Assembly: GCA_002713285.1 (NCBI GenBank)
Contig: PAVX01000048.1
Location: 1-23,956, forward strand
DNA length: 23,956 nucleotides
Origin: Flavobacteriales bacterium
GTDB taxonomy: Bacteria > Bacteroidota > Bacteroidia > Flavobacteriales > TMED113
Reading direction: 5' to 3'
Part shown: one piece after another, positions 16,601 through 23,479 of the stretch
How the letters are laid out: each line of letters starts with the position of its first letter
Position numbering within the stretch: the stretch's first letter is position 1
Position numbers and translations under genes: made by a program
Notes under the pieces: model-generated
What the model was told of the DNA's origin: nothing
What the model saw: the letters and a program-made list of their open reading frames with translations, nothing else
The model's database searches: none

Positions 16601-17023
16601 ATGAAATCAATAATCTATAAACCTGACAGCATTGGTTCTATAGCAAGTATACTCTGTTTAATACATTGTATCGCAACGCCATTTATTTTTATCACGCAGG
16701 CATGTACAATGGTATGTTGTGCAGGAGCACCAACATGGTGGCAATCAATTGATTATATCTTTGTAGTAATTTCTTTTTTTGCAATACTTAAATCAACTCA
16801 AACATCATCCAACAAAATAATAAAAATAGCATTATGGATAACATGGTTTTTATTTTTCATATCTATAATGAATAAAGCAATTCAATTATTTTACATGAAT
16901 CAAAATATCACATACGCTGCAGGTATCACTTTAGCTTTATTACATTTGTACAATCTAAAATATTGTCAATGTGACAATGAAAAATGTTGTTTAAATCATG
17001 AGACTAATACTGTTTCGACTTAA
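16601..17023 (+). CDS. MerC-domain membrane protein, Cys-rich
   Basis: The 140-residue protein has four membrane segments and the MerC-domain signature SILCLIHCIATPF (C19, H22, C23), followed by ACTMVCCAG (C35, C39, C40). The C-terminal tail carries another cluster, YCQCDNEKCCLNHE (C122, C124, C129, C130, H133), a second likely metal site. MerC proteins were first known for mercury uptake, but no mer genes occur here. The Zur-type box 43 bp upstream of the ATG suggests instead a role in zinc supply under zinc shortage. That link is inferred from the shared operator with the Fur-family gene. Confidence 0.83.
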   Translation: MKSIIYKPDSIGSIASILCLIHCIATPFIFITQACTMVCCAGAPTWWQSIDYIFVVISFFAILKSTQTSSNKIIKIALWITWFLFFISIMNKAIQLFYMNQNITYAAGITLALLHLYNLKYCQCDNEKCCLNHETNTVST

Positions 17024-17069
17024 ATATTAAATAATTACATCTCATATAAATCCACATTTTAACATGAGA

Positions 17070-17093
17070 AAATTATTTTAGAGGATAAATGAT
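17070..17093 (+). repeat. Direct repeat, copy 1 (before menG)
   Basis: AAATTATTTTAGAGGATAA (17070-17088) recurs exactly at 18001-18019; with the following bases, 23 of 24 positions match. Weaker similarity extends about 25 bp further upstream in both copies. The two copies bracket the menG gene. The surrounding 17024-17212 gap otherwise holds no recognised gene. Confidence 0.6.
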
Positions 17094-17200
17094 GTTATTC
17101 TAAAAATATTTTTTCAGCACTTTTTAAGACGTTTATTTACTGCTTAAATATCAATTTAAATTCATATTGTAACAGAGAAAATTTATTTATTAATAATAAT

Positions 17201-17208
17201 TAAATTTG
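17201..17208 (+). promoter_or_regulatory. Possible -7 promoter element of menG
   Basis: TAAATTTG matches TAnnTTTG exactly and ends 4 bp before the menG ATG, which would give a leaderless or nearly leaderless message. In such AT-rich DNA a chance match is possible. Confidence 0.3.
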
Positions 17209-17212
17209 AAAG

Positions 17213-17932
17213 ATGAAGAACATAAAACCATATAATAATTCTGAAAAGAAAAAAATTCAAATAATGAAGATGTTTGATAATATTGCAGAAACATATGATT
17301 TATTAAATCTTCTATTATCTTTTAGAATGGATTATATATGGAGAAAAAAATCCATACAAACTATAGAGAACAATCCAAAAAAAATACTTGACATTGCTAC
17401 AGGAACAGCCGACTTCGCTATTATAGCCGCAAAATATACTAATGCGAAAATTACAGGGATTGACATATCTGAAAAAATGTTAAGTATCGGAAATGAAAAA
17501 ATAAAAAAAAATAAATTATCAAACAGAATATTATTGAAATTAGCAGATGCAGAAAAATTGCCTTTTGAAAACAACTCATTTCAAGCAATTACTGCAGGAT
17601 TTGGAGTGAGAAATTTTCAAAATATCGACACAGGTTTATCTGAGATGTACAGAGTATTAGACAAAGATGGTGTTGTAGTGATTCTCGAGCCATCAAAACC
17701 ATCATTATCTCCTATAAAACAACTTTATAATATCTATTTTACACACATCCTACCTCTTGTAGGAAAAATAATATCTAAAGATAAAAAGGCATATACATAC
17801 TTAACTAATTCTGTGAATGCGTTTCCTCCTAAAAAAATATTCTTAAAAAAGCTTGAAGACATAGGCTTTAAGCACTGTAAACATACATCACTAACTTTTG
17901 GTATAGTCTCATTGTACAGTGCTAAAAAATAA
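17213..17932 (+). CDS. menG: Demethylmenaquinone methyltransferase MenG/UbiE
   Basis: The 239-residue class I methyltransferase starts with the family-typical IKPYNNS and MFDNIAETYDLLN, which supports the chosen start. AdoMet-binding motif I is ILDIATGTADFAI (about 58-70), the acidic residue after strand 2 lies in GIDIS, and ADAEKLPF is motif II. The UbiE-specific blocks GFGVRNF and YLTNSVNAFP are present. It methylates demethylmenaquinone (or the ubiquinone precursor) with AdoMet in the last or late step of quinone synthesis. Bacteroidota use menaquinone, so MenG is the expected role. It stands apart from other men genes and is flanked by two copies of a 19-bp direct repeat. Confidence 0.94.
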   Translation: MKNIKPYNNSEKKKIQIMKMFDNIAETYDLLNLLLSFRMDYIWRKKSIQTIENNPKKILDIATGTADFAIIAAKYTNAKITGIDISEKMLSIGNEKIKKNKLSNRILLKLADAEKLPFENNSFQAITAGFGVRNFQNIDTGLSEMYRVLDKDGVVVILEPSKPSLSPIKQLYNIYFTHILPLVGKIISKDKKAYTYLTNSVNAFPPKKIFLKKLEDIGFKHCKHTSLTFGIVSLYSAKK

Positions 17933-18000
17933 AAATTCAGAGCACTAATACTATAACTCGTTAGAATTAAAATATAAAAATCAATATTTTTAACCGAAGC

Positions 18001-18024
18001 AAATTATTTTAGAGGATAAGTGAT
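18001..18024 (+). repeat. Direct repeat, copy 2 (after menG, before the UPF0114 gene)
   Basis: The exact 19-bp copy AAATTATTTTAGAGGATAA is followed by GTGAT (ATGAT in copy 1). It ends some 15 bp before a TATATTTG -7 element, so it could act as an upstream promoter or activator site for the UPF0114 gene. Confidence 0.6.
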
Positions 18025-18034
18025 TTGTGTTTTA

Positions 18035-18042
18035 TATATTTG
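18035..18042 (+). promoter_or_regulatory. Possible -7 promoter element of the UPF0114 gene
   Basis: TATATTTG matches TAnnTTTG exactly, 23 bp before the ATG at 18066. It lies inside the longer frame that would begin at the GTG 18027, which argues for the ATG start. Confidence 0.45.
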
Positions 18043-18065
18043 AAAAAAATAAAATAATTTACACA

Positions 18066-18569
18066 ATGTCAATGTTAGAAAATAAATTTGAAAAAGCACT
18101 TTGGAGTACTAGATTTATTGTAATAGTAGCAGTAATACTATCTATTATCTCATCAATTACATTGTTTTTATTAGGTGGCTGGGATATTATACAAGTTACC
18201 ATTTTTAACAACCCTTTATTTAATGAAAATATAAACAACAATAATGACCTATTATTTAAAATTATTTCATCAATTGATTTATTTTTAATTGGTATAGTTT
18301 TATTAATTTTTGGATTTGGAGTCTATGAACTATTTATCAGTGAAATTGATTTTGCTAAAGGAAAATTTACAGACTCAACATTAAAAATAAATAATTTAGA
18401 TCAACTGAAAAATAAAATAATTAAAGTAATTATTATTGTATTAATAGTTAAGTTCTTTGAAAAAGTTTTAAAACTATCACACAATTTCACTACTCCAAAT
18501 GACCTTCTTTTTTTTAGTCTTTCTATTCTATCTATTTGCATCGGATACTATTTAATTAATAGAAAGTAA
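18066..18569 (+). CDS. UPF0114 (YqhA-like) membrane protein
   Basis: I take the ATG at 18066 (167 residues); another ATG follows at 18072, and a GTG at 18027 would add 13 residues but overlaps a -7-like element. The protein starts MLENKFEKALWSTRFIVIV, matching the FExxLWxSRxIVxxAV opening of UPF0114. Four membrane segments follow, among them SIDLFLIGIVLLIFGFGVYELFIS, the family's most conserved block, with an acidic loop EIDFAKG after it. The molecular role of the family is not known. It shares strand with menG but has its own probable promoter 134 bp downstream of the menG stop. Confidence 0.82.
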   Translation: MSMLENKFEKALWSTRFIVIVAVILSIISSITLFLLGGWDIIQVTIFNNPLFNENINNNNDLLFKIISSIDLFLIGIVLLIFGFGVYELFISEIDFAKGKFTDSTLKINNLDQLKNKIIKVIIIVLIVKFFEKVLKLSHNFTTPNDLLFFSLSILSICIGYYLINRK

Positions 18570-18570
18570 A

Positions 18571-18612
18571 TCAGGAAGCAATAGTCAATGAACCCCCGCC
18601 CTACTTAACAGC
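18571..18612. repeat. Degenerate dispersed motif, copy 1
   Basis: This stretch begins TCAGG and contains AATGAACCCCCGCCCTACTT. A related stretch, also beginning TCAGG and with AATGAACCCC then CACTATTTAAC, lies at 20915-20952. Both are at the 3' end of a plus-strand gene facing a minus-strand gene, and both are C-rich in AT-rich DNA. Here it overlaps the last codons of the OsmC gene. Confidence 0.35.
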
Positions 18613-19015
18613 CTAAATACTTAAAAAAAATATTTTTTTCTACACTGTTCGATATCGCATGATGCACAGGACAATTATAAGCAGCTCTTTCTAAAATAGT
18701 CTTTGTTTTAGAATCGTATTGTTTTGGAAAAATTAACTCAATGTCAATTTTAGAAATTCTTCTCGGATTATTTACCATAGTTTTTCTAACAATTGCTGTA
18801 GCATCTTTAATATCGACATCTTGTTTCTCAACAGAAATTGCTATTATAGTTAAGATGCAACTTGCTAAAGAAGAGCATAACATATCTGTTGGCGAAAAAG
18901 CTTCACCAAGTCCATGGTTATCTTTAGGAGCATCTGTTCTTATTTTAGCACCAGAATCTAAATGAGTAACTATTGTTCTTAAATTTCCTTGATATTTCAC
19001 TTCAAATGTATTCAT
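18605..19015 (-). CDS. OsmC-family peroxide reductase-like protein
   Basis: The 136-residue protein fits the OsmC/Ohr fold in length and order: an N-terminal beta part (TFEVKYQG), the helix SPTDMLCSSLASC with C47 and the likely peroxidatic C53, and the second cysteine in YNCPVHHAIS (C115). OsmC proteins reduce organic and inorganic peroxides through the two conserved cysteines. Within OsmC it resembles the YhfA/general OsmC group rather than Ohr. It is convergent with the UPF0114 gene (35 bp) and divergent from the DUF2237-SelO pair (95 bp apart), so a redox theme in this segment is plausible. Confidence 0.88.
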   Translation of the reverse strand: MNTFEVKYQGNLRTIVTHLDSGAKIRTDAPKDNHGLGEAFSPTDMLCSSLASCILTIIAISVEKQDVDIKDATAIVRKTMVNNPRRISKIDIELIFPKQYDSKTKTILERAAYNCPVHHAISNSVEKNIFFKYLGC

Positions 19016-19110
19016 AGTATATGATTTAAGTAAATATAAAAATTAGTTAACAAAATATAGAAACCAGCAGTAATTAGAGTATACATGATTTTTATTTATA
19101 TTTTAGTGAA

Positions 19111-19479
19111 ATGGATAAAAATATTTTTGGAGAACCCTTGAAATCTTGTTGTAATGAACCATTAACCGGCTACTTCCGAGATGGTTATTGTAGAACAGAT
19201 AAATTAGATTACGGTAATCACACAGTATGTGCTATTGTTACTGAAGAATTTCTGGAATTTTCTAAAAGAAATGGAAATGATTTAACAACACCAAAACCAG
19301 AATACCTATTTCCTGGTCTAAATCCTGGAGATAAATGGTGTTTATGTGCACTCCGATGGCAAGAAGCTTTAGAGGCGGGTTGCGCACCAAAAGTTGAATT
19401 AGAGGCTACTGATGAAAAAGCTCTAGAGACTATCAAAATGAAAGATCTAATCTCACATGCAAAAAAACAAGATGTTTAA
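19111..19479 (+). CDS. DUF2237-family protein
   Basis: The 122-residue protein is a full-length DUF2237 member. Conserved blocks are NIFGEPLKSCCNEPLTGYFRD, HTVCAIVTEEFLEFSK, RNGNDLTTP, FPGLNPGDKWCLCA and RWQEAL, then the C-terminal LEATDEKALE. It has eight cysteines (C13, C14, C27, C40, C77, C79 and C91 among them), many conserved in the family, which suggests metal or redox chemistry; no activity is established to my knowledge. Its 3' end overlaps the start of the SelO gene by 8 bp, so the two are translated together. Confidence 0.88.
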   Translation: MDKNIFGEPLKSCCNEPLTGYFRDGYCRTDKLDYGNHTVCAIVTEEFLEFSKRNGNDLTTPKPEYLFPGLNPGDKWCLCALRWQEALEAGCAPKVELEATDEKALETIKMKDLISHAKKQDV

Positions 19480-20902
19480 CTTTGATTATTCTTATTTATC
19501 GCTTCCTAATCAATTTTACAGTCTTACAGAGACTAATCTATTTCCTAACCCTAAGGCTATTCTAATTAATAAAAAACTATGTAATACATTTAATCCATCA
19601 ATTAATAATGAAGAGGATTTAGCTAACTTACTATTAGTCAAAAGCAAACTCAACACATCGTTTTCACAAGCCTACGCAGGACATCAATTCGGACATTTTA
19701 CTAAATTAGGTGATGGGAGAGCTATCATTGTAGGTGAACACCTAACCGATGATGAACAGCGATTTGATGTGCAGTTAAAAGGAGGTGGTAGAACACCATA
19801 CTCTAGAAATGGAGATGGTAAGGCAACATTAAAAGCTATGTTAAGGGAGTATTTGATTAGTGAAGCCATGCATTATTTAAACATACCATCTTCAAGAAGC
19901 CTTACAGTAATAAAAACAGGAGAAAAAATATATAGACAAACTACACAAGAAGGAGCTGTTCTTGCAAGAATAATGAAAAGCCATATTAGAATTGGTACTT
20001 TCGAATATGCTTCTTATTACTGCTCCAAAGACAATTTAAACGCCTTAACATCTTACACTATCAAAAGGTTATATCCTGAAGTTAATGAATATGAAAATCC
20101 TCCACTAGGTTTGTTAAACAGAGTAATGAAAAATCAAATTGATTTAGTAGTTAATTGGATGCGAGTCGGATTTATCCATGGTGTTATGAATACAGATAAC
20201 ACTGCTATATCAGGTGAATCTTTTGACTATGGGCCGTGTGCTTTTATAAACACATATAATCCTGAAACAACCTATAGCTCTATTGATTATAATAAACGAT
20301 ATTCATTTGGAAACCAACCAATAATTATAAAATGGAATATTGCACGATTTGCAGAAACTCTTCTACCTATCATTCATCAAAATAAAGAAAAATCACTCGA
20401 ACTCGCTCAATCTATAATTAACGATTTTGATACGTTGTGGAACAAAAAATACTATGGAATGATGCTCAATAAAATCGGAATTAAACATCATGACAAGATG
20501 TTATACCCATTAGTAGACGAACTATTAGATTTTATGCAAAAATTTAATAAAGACTACAACAATACATTTTGGTCTTTATCACAAGATAATTTAGAAAAAA
20601 ATACACTAATGAACAACTCGAACTTTATAATATGGTACAAAAAATGGCAAGAAAATCTTAATAGATTCTCTAGTGTAAAAGAAGCACAATCTTTGATGCA
20701 AAAAAATAACCCTATTATAATTCCAAGAAATCATTTAGTTGAAGAAGCTCTTGAAGAAGCAGAAAATGGAAATATAAATTCAATTCAAACACTGTTACAT
20801 ATTATATCAAACCCTTATGAATACCGGGATGATTTAGGTGAATTTATGAAGCCTCCTGATTTAAGTTTTGATCAAAATTTTCAAACTTATTGCGGAACCT
20901 AA
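19472..20902 (+). CDS. selO: SelO/YdiU-family protein AMPylase (pseudokinase fold)
   Basis: I choose the ATG at 19472 (476 residues), because MFNFDYSYLSLP matches the usual SelO start; an in-frame ATG at 19457 would add five residues. Known SelO active-site residues are all present: K103 in LKGGGRTPYSR, E126 in LREYLISEAM, D242 and N243 in HGVMNTDN, and D252 in FDYGP. Each is ten positions lower than in the Pseudomonas protein. YAGHQFGHFTKLGDGRAI is the nucleotide-binding loop block. SelO transfers AMP from ATP to Ser, Thr or Tyr of redox proteins. The C-terminal YCGT keeps the terminal cysteine region; no selenocysteine codon is needed. Translation is probably coupled to the DUF2237 gene. 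Confidence 0.93.
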   Translation: MFNFDYSYLSLPNQFYSLTETNLFPNPKAILINKKLCNTFNPSINNEEDLANLLLVKSKLNTSFSQAYAGHQFGHFTKLGDGRAIIVGEHLTDDEQRFDVQLKGGGRTPYSRNGDGKATLKAMLREYLISEAMHYLNIPSSRSLTVIKTGEKIYRQTTQEGAVLARIMKSHIRIGTFEYASYYCSKDNLNALTSYTIKRLYPEVNEYENPPLGLLNRVMKNQIDLVVNWMRVGFIHGVMNTDNTAISGESFDYGPCAFINTYNPETTYSSIDYNKRYSFGNQPIIIKWNIARFAETLLPIIHQNKEKSLELAQSIINDFDTLWNKKYYGMMLNKIGIKHHDKMLYPLVDELLDFMQKFNKDYNNTFWSLSQDNLEKNTLMNNSNFIIWYKKWQENLNRFSSVKEAQSLMQKNNPIIIPRNHLVEEALEEAENGNINSIQTLLHIISNPYEYRDDLGEFMKPPDLSFDQNFQTYCGT

Positions 20903-20914
20903 ACAGGTTAAAGC

Positions 20915-20952
20915 TCAGGTTAGTAATAAATGAACCCCACACTATTTAACTG
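20915..20952. repeat. Degenerate dispersed motif, copy 2
   Basis: This is the second occurrence of the TCAGG...AATGAACCCC...TTAAC motif also found at 18571-18612; over the last 25 aligned positions about 20 agree with one gap. It lies wholly in the gap between the convergent selO and uvsE genes. Confidence 0.35.
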
Positions 20953-20994
20953 ATTACAGCAGTTATGCAAAATAAATTTTCGCTATTTTTTTGC
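20947..20994. terminator. Hairpin region between convergent selO and uvsE genes
   Basis: TAACTG and CAGTTA (20947-20952 with 20960-20965) form a perfect 6-bp stem with a 7-base loop. Directly after it, GCAAAATA and TATTTTTTTGC (20967-20994) form a second, bulged stem followed by CTTTT. Together they are a plausible two-way terminator for the facing genes. Confidence 0.45.
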
Positions 20995-21027
20995 CTTTTA
21001 GCAAATCATTGTATGTAAATATATACA

Positions 21028-21936
21028 TTAATAATTTGATGGTAAAAATGGTAAAATAGATAATTCTTTTGCCTTCGCTTCAATCATAATATCTACATTG
21101 TAACCATATGTATTAGGTAATTGGTCAATATAGTCTGAGTGAGCTTGTTCCTTGACAGTTGTGTTTGACTCATGATCAGCTTTAGACTCTGAATAATGTA
21201 CAATTGGTGTAATATCTTTAGGCCAGGTTGAGATTGCTAGTCTCAATGCTTCTTTTTCTGATACACCACCATCGCAGAATTTGTGATGATGATAATCAAA
21301 CACAATAGGAATACCAATTCTTTCATGAATATACATTAAGTCCTTTACGGAATACATTGATTCCTTATCATCATTTTCAACTGTTAATCTAGATTTAACC
21401 GATTTAGGTAATCTATGAAAGTTATCACAAAATCTATTCATAGCAGCAATTTTATCACCATATACACCATTACAATGTATATTTATTTTATTAAATGGGG
21501 TTCTACTTAATCCCAGCATATCAAACATTTCTCCATGGACAGATAAATCAATAATACTATTTTCTACAACATGATTATTGGGAGAACCCAAAACATTGAA
21601 TGGGCCAGGATGTGCAGTTAATCTTAATCCATGTTTCTGTGCAAAATCACCAGCTCTAGAAAGTAATACTTTAATAGTATCATAGTTGTTTAATTCATCT
21701 AGTTTATACTCTGATGCCCATGGAAAAAATGAAGAAGATAAGCGGAATAATTTTATGTTATGACGAACATTCCAATCTAAAATTGTAATTAAATCAGTGC
21801 AATTTAGCGCACTTAAATCACCTGCATAATCTAATCCTCTATTTAAAAATGTTTTTTTAACCATAGTACGATTAGTGGTGATCTTTGGTTTGTGATTTGA
21901 TAATGTTACATTTATGCAAGCATAACCTAAATTCAT
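21028..21936 (-). CDS. uvsE: UV damage endonuclease UvsE/UVDE
   Basis: The 302-residue protein starts MNLGYACINVTL, the family-typical opening. The TIM-barrel metal ligands are in place: LTAHPGPF (H109), INIHCNG (H154), LTVENDD (E187), FDYHHHKF (D214 and His residues), IVHYSES (H247) and IMIEAKAKE (E286). The enzyme nicks DNA 5' of UV photoproducts such as cyclobutane dimers and 6-4 products, independently of UvrABC. It is the third gene of a minus-strand operon behind a light-sensing-type regulator, 14 bp after the unknown-function gene. The context points to a light-induced UV response. Confidence 0.94.
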   Translation of the reverse strand: MNLGYACINVTLSNHKPKITTNRTMVKKTFLNRGLDYAGDLSALNCTDLITILDWNVRHNIKLFRLSSSFFPWASEYKLDELNNYDTIKVLLSRAGDFAQKHGLRLTAHPGPFNVLGSPNNHVVENSIIDLSVHGEMFDMLGLSRTPFNKINIHCNGVYGDKIAAMNRFCDNFHRLPKSVKSRLTVENDDKESMYSVKDLMYIHERIGIPIVFDYHHHKFCDGGVSEKEALRLAISTWPKDITPIVHYSESKADHESNTTVKEQAHSDYIDQLPNTYGYNVDIMIEAKAKELSILPFLPSNY

Positions 21937-21947
21937 AATACTTTAAT

Positions 21948-22451
21948 TTAAATAATTCGAGAATCATATGACCAATGCAACAATGCTTGTCTTTGCTTTT
22001 TTCTACAATCTAAATCTCCTAATACACAATACTTTTTAATTGCACCTATATGACGTCTCATAGCTTTCCATCTTTTAATCTGTCTTAAATCTTCTGATAC
22101 TATTCGACGGCCCATGTAATATCTACAATACCATTGAAACCAACCCCTCGGATCATCTTTATATAGCCAGCCTTTATTTCTCCAGGAAGATAATGGTAAA
22201 GATGCATCAACCTGAAAATAATTAAGGTTTATATTTTTAATATTGGGTGATAATTTTGCATTCAAAAACCAACTTTTAGGAAATTCATCTCTGCAATCTG
22301 TCATATAGCGGCCCCCAAAAACACCCATAGAAAGCATCTCTTCTGGAGATAATTGTGGTTGAAATTCAAAATGAAAATTATGACCAATAGGCTCTGTTAA
22401 AGAATAGCTATAGTTTGTTTGCATCATATCATTAACAATGATTGTTTTCAT
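21948..22451 (-). CDS. Conserved protein of unknown function in a UV-repair operon
   Basis: I choose the ATG at 22449-22451 (167 residues); the frame could also begin at a TTG two codons upstream. I recognise the sequence type, which I recall from bacteria and also plants and fungi, but no named domain. Notable blocks: FEFQPQLSPEEMLSMGVFGG (29-48), RYMTDCRDEFPKSWF, VDASLPLSSWRNKGW, DDPRGWFQWYCRYYMGRR (99-116), IKRWKAMRRH and CxxGDxxCRKKQRQALLHWSYDSR (142-165). It is rich in Trp and Arg, has no signal or membrane segment, and has a paired Cys (C142, C149). This suggests a nucleic-acid or flavin-related role. It lies between the photoreceptor regulator (8 bp) and uvsE (11 bp), so a part in photodamage repair is likely but unproven. 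Confidence 0.85.
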   Translation of the reverse strand: MKTIIVNDMMQTNYSYSLTEPIGHNFHFEFQPQLSPEEMLSMGVFGGRYMTDCRDEFPKSWFLNAKLSPNIKNINLNYFQVDASLPLSSWRNKGWLYKDDPRGWFQWYCRYYMGRRIVSEDLRQIKRWKAMRRHIGAIKKYCVLGDLDCRKKQRQALLHWSYDSRII

Positions 22452-22459
22452 AGCCAAAA

Positions 22460-23341
22460 TTAATTTGAAATTAATTTTATAAATTGATCAAAACTCTGAA
22501 TTAAAGTAATCTTGGACTTTAGTAATGATTTATTTGAGTTAATAGAACTATTAACTAAATACTGTTTAGTATTCTTAAAATATTTATCTAAAGATGTAAT
22601 AGTATCAATTAAATTAAGTTTTGAAAAATTCGAAATTGAAAAAAATAAAAGATTATCTATCTTTTTTGTTTGCGATACCTGCTTAAGAGCTGACAAAGGA
22701 ACGTTTGCTCCTAAATAGATGACATCAAACCCATTCTGAAGAAGTAAAAATCTAGCAAACAACAATCCAATCTCGTGATACTCATCAGGTGGTAAAAATA
22801 GTAACCAATTACTTGAGGCTCGATTTGATTTCTTGATACTATTAATTTCACTGTACACTTTTTGTTTAAACATTTCAGACAAGAAGTGTTCTTGCGCAGG
22901 GTTCATTCGATTAGTTAACCAAAATAATCCGATTTTTGAAAAGGTAGGTAACATAATCTTAATGTAGACATCAACATGATTAAAGTCTAACAAGCATTCT
23001 TTATAAGTATCATTAAATAATTTTGTGTCATATGTAATTCCCGATTCAATCATTTTGTTGATGTAATAATCATAAGATGTTTCATGGTTAGAAGAATTTT
23101 TTAGTTCTGCTATTAAATGATCTAATTCGCTATCACTCTTAGTAGTAATAATTGAAATTTTATAACCTGAATCAATTAAAAACTTAGTCTTAAGAGCTTT
23201 TATAAGTAATTGATCAGAGTATAACCTTATATTAGTTTTAGTTCTCGCAGCTTGTAAATAATCGTAACGATTCTCCCATGTACGAAGTACAAGTTTACTT
23301 ATACCAGTGATTTTAGAAAATTGATCTATACTATAACTCAT
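22460..23341 (-). CDS. MerR-family regulator with B12-binding domain (CarH/LitR-like photoreceptor)
   Basis: The 293-residue protein has an N-terminal MerR winged helix (about 1-75; SIDQFSKITGISKLVLRTWENRY, RTKTNIRLYS). A four-helix cap domain follows with W141 and E151-H152, spaced exactly as the Wx9EH motif of CarH, where the Trp covers the adenosyl group. The C-terminal Rossmann-like B12 domain has DEYHEIG with H189, the lower cobalt ligand in the ExHxxG motif, and VIYLGANVP. Known CarH proteins bind DNA as tetramers in the dark with adenosylcobalamin and release it on illumination. It leads the operon with the unknown protein and UvsE, and probably binds the paired TGTATA/TATACA sites just upstream. 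Confidence 0.92.
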   Translation of the reverse strand: MSYSIDQFSKITGISKLVLRTWENRYDYLQAARTKTNIRLYSDQLLIKALKTKFLIDSGYKISIITTKSDSELDHLIAELKNSSNHETSYDYYINKMIESGITYDTKLFNDTYKECLLDFNHVDVYIKIMLPTFSKIGLFWLTNRMNPAQEHFLSEMFKQKVYSEINSIKKSNRASSNWLLFLPPDEYHEIGLLFARFLLLQNGFDVIYLGANVPLSALKQVSQTKKIDNLLFFSISNFSKLNLIDTITSLDKYFKNTKQYLVNSSINSNKSLLKSKITLIQSFDQFIKLISN

Positions 23342-23375
23342 ATTACATCAACAAAATTATAAAAAAAAAATAGTT

Positions 23376-23446
23376 TGTATAGTTTTTTTAAAAAATAATT
23401 ATACATTTGTGGTTATTGTATAACTTTTTAATTGTAAGTTTATACA
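23376..23446. promoter_or_regulatory. Two paired TGTATA-N18-TATACA sites, probable CarH-type operator
   Basis: TGTATA (23376-23381) and TATACA (23400-23405) form one inverted pair; TGTATA (23417-23422) and TATACA (23441-23446) form a second. Both have an 18-bp spacer, and the pairs are offset by 41 bp. They fill the divergent region between the MerR-B12 gene and the cupredoxin gene. The first pair overlaps a plus-strand -7 element and the second a minus-strand one. Binding by the adjacent regulator is inferred. Confidence 0.65.
23402..23409 (+). promoter_or_regulatory. Possible -7 promoter element of the cupredoxin-fasciclin gene
   Basis: TACATTTG matches TAnnTTTG exactly, 70 bp before the ATG at 23480. 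TTTG at 23374-23377 could be the -33 element, though its spacing (24 bp) is somewhat long. It overlaps the right half of the first operator pair. Confidence 0.4.
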
Positions 23447-23452
23447 AAATTA
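23445..23452 (-). promoter_or_regulatory. Possible -7 promoter element of the photoreceptor-uvsE operon
   Basis: The minus strand reads TAATTTTG, an exact TAnnTTTG match, about 100 bp before the regulator ATG and overlapping the second operator pair. The same 15-bp context ACAAAATTATAAAAA occurs again at 23351-23365, giving a second candidate 10 bp from the ATG; which one is used is not clear. Confidence 0.38.
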
Positions 23453-23479
23453 TAAAAACAATCTTTAAAAATTAATAAA

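Noticed and set aside
18027..18065. GTG start for the UPF0114 protein adding 13 residues
   Set aside because: The extension overlaps a TAnnTTTG element and precedes the family-typical start, so the ATG at 18066 or 18072 is more likely.
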